Positions 19,985 through 31,661 of a stretch of 64,000 bases of DNA are shown piece after piece. Source of the stretch: Toxonevra muliebris (lineage: Eukaryota; Arthropoda; Insecta; Diptera; Pallopteridae); assembly GCA_963691655.1 (NCBI GenBank), contig OY829328.1, positions 12,850,704 to 12,914,703 of the forward strand. Reading direction: 5' to 3'. A model generated the notes under the pieces. That model saw only the letters and a program-made list of their open reading frames with translations, did not search any database and had not been told where the DNA came from. Position numbers and translations under genes: made by a program. Every line of letters begins with the position of its first letter. Within the stretch, counting starts at the first letter, position 1.

Positions 19985-22013
19985 AAAAAAATAATTTTTT
20001 CTGCAATTTCTAGCCTTAGCCCATCATTGAAGAAGAGTACGTGTGTACTATAAATAAATCCTGATTCTATAGAAACTTGTTTATATGTCTTTTTTGTATT
20101 TCTTGTATTGTCGCAAAAGAACAAACATTTCTTTATTGCTTGTCCATTATATTGATTTTAATATAAATATATAAAGTATCTATATATTTGTAAAAATTAT
20201 ATAATTTTTTTTTTCGTCTCTTTAAGTTATTAAATTCATAAATTAGTGTTAGAGTAATTGTTGTTTTGACGTCGTCTTAAGTCGCCGCCGTCAACACCGG
20301 CAACGCCACTTTTTCGATTATTGGCTACTTAAAAAAACTTATTTTTAAATTTGGGATATCAGAGACACAATAATTAACCTTTCCTTCACCTTCAGCTTCA
20401 CCTCTACATCATCTTCATTTTAGTTATTTTCAGCTTAGTTTATTCAAGTGACACATTCGCACTCGAGTGGTCGAGTCTTAAATGTTTGGTATTTCCAGAA
20501 TTTATTCTAATTCAACCGCTTTCATTTATGTATTTTTGTTGGCAAAAATTTGTATAGGAATTTTATAGATTTTGAAAATATTCGTTGTCGTCGCCGTCGT
20601 TTGTTAAGCTAATTATTTTGATTAAAAAAAATAAATAAATATGCGGCTGAAGTTCATTGTACCAGACTCAGTGTTTTTGTAACAACAATACAAAAGAATA
20701 ACATCAGCATATATTTTTCTTGTTTGTTTGTGGAATCGCGTTAGAGATCAAAGTAAATATGCATAAAATGTTGAATTGAATATTATATAATTTAGTAGTT
20801 TATTTATAGAACTGACAGTTGAATATATTCAATGAAAAGGAAAGTAACATTTTTGAAATACAAAATAAAAAGAAATAGATACGAATTTACACTGATACTA
20901 CTACACTTCTAAATACCTATTATTTAAATATTTAAGAATGCCAAATTCAAGCACGGATTTTATAGATTAGACTTGAGGATATACATACATATAAATACTG
21001 TAGAAATTCGGCTGACGCAAGCAAATAGTTTATAAACAATATTTTCATTTTAATTTTATTGCTTTTATGCAAATGTTGATCTCATTAGCGCCAGTGAATG
21101 TCATAAATGTTGGCATAAAAAAATTAGCATTTGTTATAATAAAAAAACTAATCACTAATTATTTCCATATTTTTATACAAATTCAGAAGAAGCAGCAACT
21201 GCCAGTTAACCCAGTTATATCTATGGATAGTTTGAATCATATTACGCTAAAAGAATGCTCTGGTCGTCTAGGGTTACCAAACGTGGGCGAACTAGAACAT
21301 TTTCTTTTTTTTTTGTTTCTTATTTGTAATTTCTCCTTTTTTGTGATGTCAAATGTACCTACACTTTTCTTTTCATTATTCCAAAGTCTCTTGTTAAACT
21401 TTTATGATTGAAAACTCGTCCCCAGATTTATATAAGCGATGACGCTTTGTTTTTCCAAGTAACATGCTTTTGACGGATTTGAGCAATGCATCGGCATTAA
21501 TATAGTCTTTTTTGGTTTTTGTATACTAACATCCTTTAAAGATAATTAAAAAAATTTTTAATTTATTTACAAATGTTAAAAAAAAATGATTGATACAGAT
21601 TAGGGTCAGTTTCTTAATGAAAGTTTTTTTCTTAAAAATACGAAATCTTAATTTTCCGATGGATTCCAATCTGTTCCTTAACATAAAGATTTTGGAGATA
21701 TTCTTACATAAAAAATCAAAAATATCATATTTTCCATAGTTTTTCAATAGGTTAAAGAATAACTACCATCATTTCGCTTTTGACGAGTGCTAGCTCTTGA
21801 GTTAGCACTCAACCCTATATTTTTTACTACAATATATATCACATTGCATTTAAATTTAATAAGTAAATAAATATTCTCATTTTGAATTGCTTTATGGTAA
21901 ATTTTCGCTCGAATGTTTTTTGTGTGACGTTGAGTTTTGATTAAAATTTTAAGATTTTAATGCTAAGGTTTAAAGATTTCGTCAATCGCTGTCTGCATTA
22001 ATCACCAAAAACA
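19985..22013. other. AT-rich intergenic sequence upstream of gene B
   Basis: No gene supported. GTCGCCGCCGTC and GTTGTCGTCGCCGTCG trinucleotide-type tracts lie near 20280-20300 and 20583-20600, with a TTCACCTTCAGCTTCACC stretch near 20385. These could be exon-like or regulatory, but no reading frame persists. Confidence 0.5.
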
Positions 22014-22023
22014 TTCTGGCTAC

Positions 22024-22409
22024 TAGAGATGAGCGCTTGAGTAGTTTTTGACTCAAGCTCACGCATGCCCACGGCTTTAAAAATACTACTCACGTATGGT
22101 CACGCACGCTGTTATTTTTCAAAAAAAAAAAATTAACGCATGTTCACGAGCGTTGAATTTTTTCCAAAAAATTTCACGTATGTTCATGCACGTAAGACTG
22201 CGTTTGTTTGTTGTTACATTTTTATGTAAATAAATAATAAAACTAATATGTTATTCTTAGATAAAGAAAATCACAGGGTTGATTTATTTAACTACCAAAA
22301 TTAAGTATTTAAGAAATAGTGAATTATAAATCAAATCACGCTCACGCATGCTCACGTGGAAAATATGTCGCGCGTGACACGTAAAATTCATGCCACACGC
22401 CCATCACTT
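22024..22409. mobile_element. hAT-like MITE with CACGCATG repeats and 8-bp duplication
   Basis: Flanked by direct copies of CTGGCTAC (22016-22023 and 22410-22417; the identity extends to TTCTGGCTAC). The left end TAGAGATGAGCGC matches the inverted right end AAGTGATGGGCGT, similar to hAT ends. The 386-bp interior has no reading frame. It repeats variants of TCACGCATGCTCACG many times in both orientations, such as CTCACGCATGCCCACG, CACGTATGGTCACGCACG, CGCATGTTCACGAGCG and GCTCACGCATGCTCACGTGG. Confidence 0.8.
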
Positions 22410-22714
22410 CTGGCTACACACCATCCCAAAATTCATCTCCGGGGAGAGGACTTATATATGGGGTTACTTGGGGTTAGTGTAGCCATGAAAGAAAATTTTT
22501 TCTAAAAAATTTTTGCTAGAAACCTACCAAAACAATTCTCAATCTACCAACCTTTTGTTTACCACCAAAAAAACCTGGAATTACAAATTCGTTCATAAGT
22601 ATAAAAAATGTTACCACATTTTTTATAAATTATTTACTTATCCATTTGTGTTTTCATGCAGAGAATTCTGTGTGTTCCGTAGACATTTGCTTCACACCCT
22701 TTTCATATCTCTTC

Positions 22715-22798
22715 ATATCGTCGCTTGAGTATTGATTTGGCGTATAGGCATATAAATACTTATACACATACGCCAAATCAATTCTCAGGCGACGATAT
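22715..22798. repeat. 84-nt hairpin with near-perfect 31-bp arms
   Basis: The left arm (22715-22745) begins ATATCGTCGCTTGAGTATTG. The inverted right arm (22798-22768) begins ATATCGTCGCCTGAGAATTG. Both continue ATTTGGCGTAT-like to the loop, with two mismatches in 31 and a loop of about 22 nt (AGGCATATAAATACTTATAC). It lies outside any recognised element. Length and loop size are compatible with a microRNA-type precursor, a tiny foldback element, or a fused pair of terminal repeats. Confidence 0.8.
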
Positions 22799-22799
22799 T

Positions 22800-25139
22800 A
22801 ATTATTGTATAAATTATTTTGTTTCTTGATTCTTTTGATGATTTTGACGAATAAACGAAGTAAATAATTTTAATTTATGCAAAAATTGTTTCAAATTGCA
22901 GAATCTTGAATAATTCCTTTTATTTTTTGACAATTGACAACATAAATAAAAAACAATAATCAAATCCAAATGCTTTTATTTTGTTTTTCTATTGCATTTT
23001 TTTGACGCTAGAGGTTGACGCTTTTATTGTGATTGTTTTTTCAGATGAAGTTGGCGGTTAGAGGCCGGCTGCTTTGGTTTTGTTTTTACCATTATGTTGC
23101 AATTACCTCATATGGACGCAAGGCCCATATACTTTTTAAAAGCAAGGTAACCGAAAATTTTGATAAATAAATAAAATATTACGTAACAAAATTTCTATTT
23201 TTCTTTGCATACTATTTTCTCTTTAAATTTAAATATTTCCATTTTACTAAAACCTACCAAAAATCGAAACTAACCTACCAAAAAAATGTTTCAAAAAATG
23301 AAATAACAAATTTTGGTTCAATTGAAAAATGGAAATATATCTTAATTGGATCAAAAAACAACATTTTAAATTTCAACGAAATCCGTACACCATTTCGGGT
23401 GCTGGGCCATAATTAGTTTAGTTTAAAATTGAAATGCGTTTTTCAAAAAATTGTATTTTTGAAGTCAGTAAGTACGATTTCCAATCTTATTCTAGATAAG
23501 ATTGATTCATGATTGAACTAAGTTTTTTTTTTTACTAAAACTCATTTTACAAGCCAACATATTGCCCAGTTTTGACTGAAAATGTTAACTTTTTGCTTCA
23601 AACTACATATGCCAAAAATTCATATTAAATTTTTATTTTAAATCCTTCATGTAATCAAGAGCTAAACGCTTTTACTAAAAGAAAATATTTGGTTTTTTGA
23701 TTTAAAATAAGCTTATAAGATACAAGTTATTCTGCCTACCGCGTATTCTAAAAAGACCAGACGGTAATAACGCAAAAACTGGAATCAACTGGCCAGAAAG
23801 GAAAACCTGCGTATATTTGTAGGGTGCATGTACTCGATAAATATTGATATATATTTTATAGATGGTTAAAAATGACAACTTTTCGCATTTTGAAAGCAAA
23901 ATTTCTCAAAACACTGCATGTAAAATATCAACTTTAAGTCTGAAGAAATCTGTAAAATCTGTTGAGTTAATATTGTATTATTTAGTTCATAAGTCTGATT
24001 GCGCATTACGGGCAAAGAAACAAAGTGTTTAAGCAACATGGGCAACAATCAGTGCTGTTACTTACAAATTTTAAATAGTGGTGTATTGAGTCAAAAATGA
24101 GTTGTAGATTTAGATGTTTTCCGACCTTTGCTGCATTAAAATATTATAGAAACCTTTTGTGCTGGCCACATTAAAGTGAATGTTGCCTATAGGCAACATC
24201 GGGCATGAAAGGAGTAATGTCCAATTATTTTCAGGCCAGCATACTATAATTATTCATTTAAATTTGAAGTGTAGGTGTAATACTGAGAACAATGACATAA
24301 ACTATAAGCATTTTCATCAAATATTACGATCTAATTGTAGTTGTGTAATTAACAAAATAATAAATGCGATTACTCAGGGTTGTATGAATATCAAATTTCA
24401 ATGAGCAAGTTATGCCAACGTGCAATTGAAATAATAGCACAATTTAATAATTTTGTGTTCGCCGAGCACCAACATAACCAGGCACTTATTGTTAGTAACA
24501 TAAAGTCAAAGAGCAGTCAATGAAATGAGGGCGATGTTCATAGCGTACATAAGTGTTAGCCAAGTGAAATGATGAGCCCTTTCTCGAATTCATAATAATG
24601 TAATTATTATTCAATTACCAATTGCTCATGTATAAAAATATACTAGTCGGTATGACTGGGGCTAGTTTTTTGCGGAAGAAATCTCTTTATGAAAAACAAA
24701 TATCAAAAGAGAATCAAACTACTCGTTGGTGTTTGTTTTGTTATATTTGTGTATGCAGACAATTCGTTAGATAATTCAGAGAGATGCTAATACCCATGTC
24801 TTCTCTCTTTCTCTTATTTATTATTTACTCCCGCTTAAGCAATGATTTTTTCAACGATGAATGCAATGCTTTGTTCAATGAGCGAACTTTGAAAACAGCC
24901 TCTCTAGCTGTTACTTTATGGGAATTCTGTGATCTTTGCCGAATTCTTATTGATGTTAAGCTAGGCAAAAAAAAATAAAAGTTGTTTAATTTTTTTATTT
25001 TCATTTTTAAGAGAAGTTCCATAAAATTTAAATTTGGGAACATACCGTATTATAGAAGATACATTTTTCTTCATGTGGAAATATTCTCCATTTTTATAAT
25101 TAAATATTGATACACAGATTAATATTCGGGCCGAATCAA
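22800..25139. other. AT-rich intergenic sequence
   Basis: No gene supported. Around 23420-23480, TGCGTTTTTCAAAAAATTGT and GAAGTCAGTAAG resemble segments at 48640-48720 and 59815-59870, a dispersed repeat family of unknown class. Confidence 0.5.
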
Positions 25140-25149
25140 TCTGTCGGAC

Positions 25150-26450
25150 CATTAATCACTCAAGGGGATCAACTTGTAACACCTGTGGTGTACAAGCCGT
25201 AATTAAGTGGTTGACGGAAGTGTGGGTCAGCACCTCCTTTCGGTGACGGCTGGTCAAAGGTGTACCGAAAAAGTTTGTGAGTTTAATGCGCGGATTAACA
25301 TCAAATTGAACTTGTTGGATCGAATGGAGTATAAGTTACGCAATGAAGATCGGAAAACCTGAAACAGTAAGGGTTCACCCAGGCCGGAAAGGCCAGTAAA
25401 GTAAAAAAGGCAACGATTCCACCTACGCGAAGACCGAGTCCTGAAGAGAGCCATACGGTGACCAGCAAAGCTAGTATAGGAGTGCTAACGGTCAGTGCTT
25501 TAGCAGCAATAGTTTAGTCATCTATAAGAGCTTAGATAAGTTTGATGGAGATGGATACTGTTGCATCAGCACCAGTGACCGGAAAAGCTGAACAAGAATT
25601 GGCTGTAAGCACTTTTCAACCATTTAAATCACGCCATCTAAAGCAGGTAGGTTCTTCGAGACCTAGCGGAAAGATTCACAGACCATTAGATGTGAAAGAA
25701 ATAGCAGTATATGCTTTTCTTGAAATAGAAGGAGCTTTCAACAACATTTTACTCGGGGCTCTCAAGAACTCTCAAAGTAGAAGAAGAGCATATAACACAA
25801 TATTTAGATGGATGTAAAGAACAGCTGAAATGGTAACAGTCGTAGTTACCATATCAGTTAGCACAATCAGAGGATGTTCATTTTCGACTACTTCATTGGA
25901 GGTGTTATTGGAGCTCAGTCCATTACACCTCGTAATAGAGGGTTCCTCCTAGGTAGCCATCGTAATAGCAACAAAAGATAAAAGGTTCACGGAAAGATAT
26001 ATAGGGGCTGAAAACTGAGATAAGAAAATTATCTTTTGGATTGAGTGGTATACAAATGGATCATGAACTGATAATGGAACTGGGGCAGGAGTATTTGAGC
26101 CAATGGGGAAATATCCTGGCATTTTTTAAGCTGAGATTTATGCAATCAATATATGAGTGCAATTTAACCTAAATAGAGAGTACAAAATACCACACATTTC
26201 TATCATGTGTAATAGTCAACCAGCCATTAGAGCACTTTACTGTTTTGAGATCACCTCCAAACTAGTTTGAGACTATTTGAGTAAGTTCATACAAAGAACA
26301 AAGCACTAAATTACCGCCCATGTAACCGGGAGCAGTATTCAAATTTTTGAGGGAGACAGGACTGGATGAGTTACTCTCTCTAACAATACACTACACAGAT
26401 ATCGTCGAAAGCATTTGAAATGATGTAACAATATTGGTACTAGGAGCCTT
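25150..26450 (+). pseudogene. LINE relic (R1/I-like): RT fragment and RNase H fragment, internally deleted
   Basis: A GC-richer stretch (about 25150-25530) resembling a LINE 5' UTR/ORF1 leads into a frame with VKEIAVYAFLEIEGAFNNIL at about 25692-25751. That is the RT palm motif AFLDIEGAFNNV of R1/I-type elements. The catalytic FADD region is not found. From about 26031 broken frames give WYTNGS, DNGTGAGVFEPMGKYPGIF and AEIYAI. These match the RNase H N-terminal motif YTDGSKxxxGxGAGVF...AEIxAI. Further on ISIMCNSQPAIRALYCFEIT matches the DSQAAIKAL motif, with C-N in place of the usual T-D. A stop interrupts SKLV-DY. Old, multiply broken copy; termini not determined. Confidence 0.75.
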
Positions 26451-26459
26451 AATGGGTTA

Positions 26460-27690
26460 AAATAAGATAATAACTTTTGCTTTTCTCAATTTACATAAAT
26501 CATATGATTGATAAGAAATTAAATGACGCACTTTTTATTGAATTCCCTTCCGGTTGATTTAACACTACTTTTATTAATTCATGTTTATCTAGTAAGTATT
26601 TTTATTGCACCCACATTCAATTTACATAAATATGTATTCGCATATACATATTATATACCAAACAGACAAACTGACTGAGTGACATACATAAAATAAAAAA
26701 AAATAAAAAAAAAAAATAATAAAATGAAGTGTTGAAGGGTTGACAGCACTTCATGAAAATGTGGATGTATTATGAATGCTCAAATACATACATACACATG
26801 TTATTACATACACGAATATTATATTTTGATGCATACTTATTATTATAATTATAATGCTCCTACATACGCGCAAAGTAGCATATAGTGGCTTACAAGCTTT
26901 TTATAAAGCAGAAAATTTTGGGAAACGGTGAATAAACAAAAATGTTGACAGCTCGAAAAAAATGGCGTAGTTAAATTTCTACTCATCCAGATGAACAGAA
27001 CTGGCAATAAATTTTTGATATCAGATAATATTCGAAATTTTTACCATAAATATCGATTTTTTTTATTTTTCGGCCAAACATAGTGTTTCATTTAAGGAGT
27101 ATCGGAAAGTTCTCAAGAAGGCGTAACAGATATGGAAAATTGTATGCATACTGACTGTCTTTAAAGTGTAGTTCAATTCGTCATAAAGTAGATGTAAACA
27201 TTTTGGGAATTTTCGAAACGATGTTTTACTAAATGAAGTAATTTGCATATTTTAATCATGTTTTTATTATTTTAAAATGTGAATTTTGAAGATACTATGT
27301 TAGTTGAAAAATAACATTAAGTATAACCCAGCAGGATAAAATTTCTTCGACGAGTTTTCATTCATGATTTCTTACAGAAATTTCTTGGATATGCGCGATA
27401 TTTGTATTAAATTTCCTGTTAACGAGATTTTTACATAAAAAAAATGCGAGTTACCTCTTTTTTCTATTTATCTGTTTTATTGTGCAAATACAGTATTTTT
27501 TTAAGTCTATTTCAATGCCTAGTTACTATTTAATATAAAAATTAAATAATTGCGTTCCAGTATTTCTTCTCAAATTTTCTTTACATCCCCATAATTTTAC
27601 GATGACAACATTGACAAAGTGAAATACATATTGACAAGCAAAACAAACGTGAAAAAGCTTGGTGTTTTTATAAAAGTGCAAAGTTTTGAT
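26460..27690. other. AT-rich intergenic sequence
   Basis: No gene supported. There is an A-rich run near 26695-26725 and CATACATA microsatellites near 26785-26800. The string GACAGCTCGAAAAAAATGGC (26946) resembles GCTGTCAATGTCAAAAAAAT (28809), but no terminal repeat could be built from them. Confidence 0.5.
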
Positions 27691-27695
27691 AATTT

Positions 27696-28714
27696 TTAAG
27701 AAAAAAAAAGTGAAAAATAATGTTCTGGTAGCATACGGATTCCGCGTCGAAAGAACTCCTCATCTTTTGAGGCTATCCACGAATCGACCCAGTTTTTGAG
27801 TTCTTCGAAAGAACGGAAGTGCTGTTCAGCCAGGCCATGTGTCATCGATCGGAACAAGTGGTAATCAGAAGGACCAATGTCTGGAGAATACGGCGGGTGG
27901 GGTAGCACTTCCCATTTCAGCATTTCCAAGTATGTTTTTACTTGCCTTGTAACATGCGGCCGAGCATTGTCGTGCTGAAGAATAACTTCGTCGTGTCTAT
28001 TTTCATATTCTGGCTTCTTATCCTTTAACGCTCGGCTCAAACGCATCAATTGTAGTTGGTAGCGGTCGCCAGTGATCGTTTCATTCGGTTTCAACAGCTC
28101 ATAATACACCACACCTTTCATATCCCACCAAATACACAGCATGAGCTTGGATCCATGGATGTTCTGCTTTACCGTTGATGTTGATGCATGTCCGGGCGGT
28201 CCCCATGATTTTTTACGCTTTGGGTTATCGTAACGTATCCACTTTTCATCGCCAGTCACAGTACGATGCAGAAAACCCTTTCTTTTCTGTCGTTCAATCA
28301 GCAGTTCACATGTGAAAAATCGTCGTTCGACGTCTCTCGGCTTCGATTCGTACGGCACCCAATTTCCTTGCTTTTGAATCATTCCCAATACTTTTAATCG
28401 TTTAGAAATGATTGATTGATCAACTCCTAAAGATTCTGCAAGTTCTTGTTGCGTTTGTCATGAATGCCTTCGAGTAATGCCTTCAATTCTTCATCTTCAA
28501 ACTTTTTTGGGCTGCCTGAACGTTCCCTGTCTTCAACATCAAAATCACCACTTTTGAAACGGGCATACCACACCTGACACAATCTGACGTCTATAGCACA
28601 GTCAGGATAAGCTTCAGTGAGTAAACGATGTGCTTCAGTTGCGTTTTTCTTTAAATGGAAGAAGCAAATTAAAACTTCCCGCAAATGTTGTTTTGTTGGC
28701 ACGAAATTCGACAT
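27696..28714 (-). pseudogene. mariner transposase (mauritiana-like), one frameshift
   Basis: Reading from the ATG at 28714: MSNFVPTKQHLREVLICFF, then an N-terminal helix-turn-helix with VWYARFKSGDFDVEDRERSG. A single frameshift near 28445-28455 follows ELKALLEG. The downstream frame resumes at QQELAESLGVDQSIISKRLK, then GMIQKQGNWVPYE and RDVERRFFTCE. The catalytic triad is present: D in TGDEKW, D in LQHDNARPH, and D in YSPDIGPSDYHLF, with exactly 34 residues between the last two (DD34D, diagnostic of mariner). HGLAEQHFRSFEELKNWVDS and RRGIRMLPE follow. The C-terminus ends LPEHYFSLFFS, apparently missing about ten residues of the usual LPERW...YF end. Apart from the frameshift and this small deletion it is nearly complete. 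Terminal inverted repeats could not be identified. Confidence 0.93.
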
Positions 28715-28889
28715 TTTCAGCTATAGTAAAACACTTTTGTAAAATTACGAAAATTGTTTGACAGATCAATTCTTATAGTATTTTTGGCGCTCTTCGAGAT
28801 AGAATAGCTGTCAATGTCAAAAAAATGGCGCGTATGATAGATATGAAGTTAGTCACAATTACGAGTTTATACATTCATACTCCCAATAC

Positions 28890-29640
28890 ATATATATTTT
28901 AATATATAAAATTGTTTATATATATAAAATTATAAAAAAACAACAATCTCTAAAGGGAATAAAATAAGTTTGTTCAAAAATAGGGAGAAAATGAAGATAG
29001 TGTGTACCCTAGAGGCGCATTGTTTGTTTATGTTGATGTTGCCTATTCAACTTCTAAAAAGCTATGACGGAAACTGACAAAATTGGAATAATATGGACAT
29101 GGAACTTTCATCAATGCGCCGATTTGTATTTATTTTTTTTTTTTTTTTGAATTTTTGGCGCATCTCTCCCATTTTTCCAGCCTCTGAGGACCGATTCAAA
29201 TGTAAATCTCCTGGTTGCAGTCAGTGATGACAGGTTGTGGGGAATTCCCCAAATTGTGGAGAATTTTAACTCGTTTTGGGAAACGGGGAATTCATCAATT
29301 TTCTGGGGAATGTTAAGTTAATATGAAAAACTCTTTTAACAACCCAAATAATCATTTGGAAAATTCCAATTTATATTTTGACGGCAAAGTTGGATATACG
29401 CTTATAAACACCTCTATTCCTGAGCCAAGTTCAAAAACAATTTTTTTGATTCTAACGTAATGTTTAAATGTGATGTTCACTTAAGCTTTAAAGGCGAACG
29501 AAATTGTTTCCACAAATTTCATATAAAATAATTGGTACAAATTTTAATTTTTTGGTTATTTTTCTCAATAAAGTGATATTAAAAAAAAAAAAAGTTTCGC
29601 ATTTCTATTTTACTTGATGCTGCCCAAATAACCACACATG
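28890..29640. other. Intergenic sequence with GGGGAAT motif cluster
   Basis: No gene supported. Around 29235-29325 the string GGGGAAT occurs repeatedly, including the 12-bp palindrome GGGGAATTCCCC, with GGGAAACGGGGAATTC nearby. This looks like the interior of a decayed MITE; ends not found. Confidence 0.45.
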
Positions 29641-29647
29641 TAATTAA

Positions 29648-30146
29648 CCCTCTAGTTCCGAAGCCCGCCTCTAGACGGCCTTCACCAAAAGGGATGAAAT
29701 TGCCACCATAACAGTTTTCTGTTGCTACATTTTATCATATCGTTTAGGGAATGTCCCAAGCTTTTAAAAAAAAATGCATCAGTTATGAGCTATGATGCGT
29801 ATTATAGAAGTTAGCGACAGTCAAAGTAAAAAATAAGAAAATTAATTACTTTGATTGTATTTGAGATAAAACTGAAAAAAATAAATAAAATACTTCCCAT
29901 CATAGTATCCAAATAAAAAAACTAGCTATGGATAGCTAAGAATTTGTATAAAATATTTAATTACTTAAAAGAAATTGATAAAAAGCTCATTCAACAACAA
30001 ATAATTTTAGGCATTCAAACTTTTCCATTTCATAAAACCACGCCCATTTTTTTTTTGTAGTTTTTAAATGAGTTTATGATTTTTACTCAAATATTAAACA
30101 ATTCCGATTTTTTTTTTAATCAATAAAAAATTTGGGAACTAGAGGG
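29648..30146. mobile_element. TTAA-flanked piggyBac-like MITE
   Basis: Flanked by TTAA at 29644-29647 and 30147-30150. The ends read CCCTCTAGTTCCGAAG and, inverted from the right, CCCTCTAGTTCCCAAA (12 identical bases then a mismatch). A TTAA target and CCC-starting ends are the piggyBac superfamily signature. The 499-bp interior is non-coding, with an imperfect palindrome GCCTCTAGACGGC near 29666. Confidence 0.8.
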
Positions 30147-30725
30147 TTAAGATATTAAAACAGCCATAGAACAAAAGTTGTTCAGAATGAAGAATGCTAT
30201 CCCTTAATATTTTTTTAAACAAAATTTGCCTTGTTGAGCAGGGAAGGGTTAAGTCACACTCCTCTTTTGCTTGTGTCTTGTTGTTTTTGTTATTTACGTT
30301 AAAACTTTCACGTTCTACAAACATACATACATAGCGAAATCCTTTAATTTTTCTTGTATGTACATATGTATGAATAAATATGTGCAGTATTTTTTACTAG
30401 GAGCTATTTTTGTAATTGCTTAGCTAACTTTTCCTAAATCTCTATTAAACATGGTGTTTTAAAATTTATGTCTTTATGGTATCCCAATATTTCTTGTTAT
30501 TTTCGTTTTTGTTTGCAAGTTTCTTTTGTACAGTTTTTAAAACATTTTTATTGGCAGTACACCATATCTTATGGGTACGTTGACCATATTTTCGAGAGCA
30601 TAATGGAGGACAATATTAAAGTTAAATATTATTACAACATACAAAAAGGAAAAAATAACAAAACTTTCATATTAGAAGATTACATTATTATACATATATT
30701 ATTTATTATTTTCAGTGCTTTGTTA

Positions 30726-30983
30726 AGTCTGAACCGGCGTCGACCACGAAAAGGACCAGCAACGATTAGGTTTTGTCTGGACTCAGTCGGCAGTGGCTTA
30801 ACGGTACAGACTGCAAGTAGGCTAGACTGATGGTTTCCTGAGTATCTATAAACCCCGCGCCCTTCCTGAATTCTTGCGACAAGCATATAGCTGTAATAGA
30901 CATAAATGGCAACGACGACAGAAAGGACTGCGATTAACATATAGAAGATGACACGGAACACTATCTGCTACACTACAATCTGA
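30726..30983. other. Composition island with a membrane-anchor-like open frame, 8-bp direct repeat at ends
   Basis: This 258-bp segment is clearly less AT-rich than its surroundings and is bounded by CTTTGTTA on both sides (30718-30725 and 30984-30991). On the minus strand an open frame without an ATG reads FRVIFYMLIAVLSVVVAIYV, then YYSYMLVARIQEGRGVYRYS, a convincing single membrane-spanning segment with balanced codon use. It continues to about 30680. In-frame TAG precedes it, with a possible AG splice acceptor just before. It could be an internal exon, a solo retroelement fragment or a MITE with a hAT-size duplication. I cannot decide which. Confidence 0.4.
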
Positions 30984-31387
30984 CTTTGTTAGGTGACAAT
31001 CGAGCAACTTCGATTTTTGCCCCCTTCCCCCCTAAAATTTTATTAGAAACATTTTTGCCGAAGACAGTAATACGTTTTCTTTACTCCTTTCACATTTTTT
31101 TAAACAACTGGCGAGGAACCTGGAACAAGGTGGTCTAAAATGGCTGTAGCCGACCCGAAAAATCTGAGCTCAGATTCGTGTTCAGCGAACCGTTAAAAGA
31201 ACCCATGGCATTTTTTTCCTGCTGTATCGTGAAATCATTCATTGTTCTCAATCAGCTAAAGCTTCGCAAATAAATATATATCTAACCCAAATTTTGCAAA
31301 ATTAAAAACAATGTTCTTTAATGCAATATATTTATGTACTTTGATTTTAACTTCTTAGCTATAGTTCACAGCTACATAATAATTTAA

Positions 31388-31656
31388 CACGTTCGCGGAC
31401 ACTCAAAATTGTATCGAGGAGCAAAAAGAGACACATGGTTTATCTCTTAAAGTAATCGTAATATTTAAATTTTGATTAGTTATACACATTTTTCTCCCTA
31501 AGGGTTCAGAAGATTACATTGTACTATTTATATCTATATTATGCTATATAGAATTGAATGCCCAGAAAGAGTATTATATATTTGAATGTTATTGCATTCA
31601 TATCAAATTGAGAAATCATGAAAATGAATGCAGTAGCATTCACGACCACCAACGTT
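31388..31656. mobile_element. TTAA-flanked MITE, family with 37731-38033
   Basis: Flanked by TTAA (31384-31387 and 31657-31660). The left end CACGTTCGCGGACACTC is related to the inverted right end AACGTTGGTGGTCGTGA. It shares CAAAATTGTATCGAGG, GCAAAAAGAGACACATGG, TTAAAGTAATCGTAATATTT and the two GAATG...CATTC motifs with the copy at 37731-38033. Palindrome-like motifs lie at 31584-31599 and 31626-31641. Confidence 0.75.
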
Positions 31657-31661
31657 TTAAT

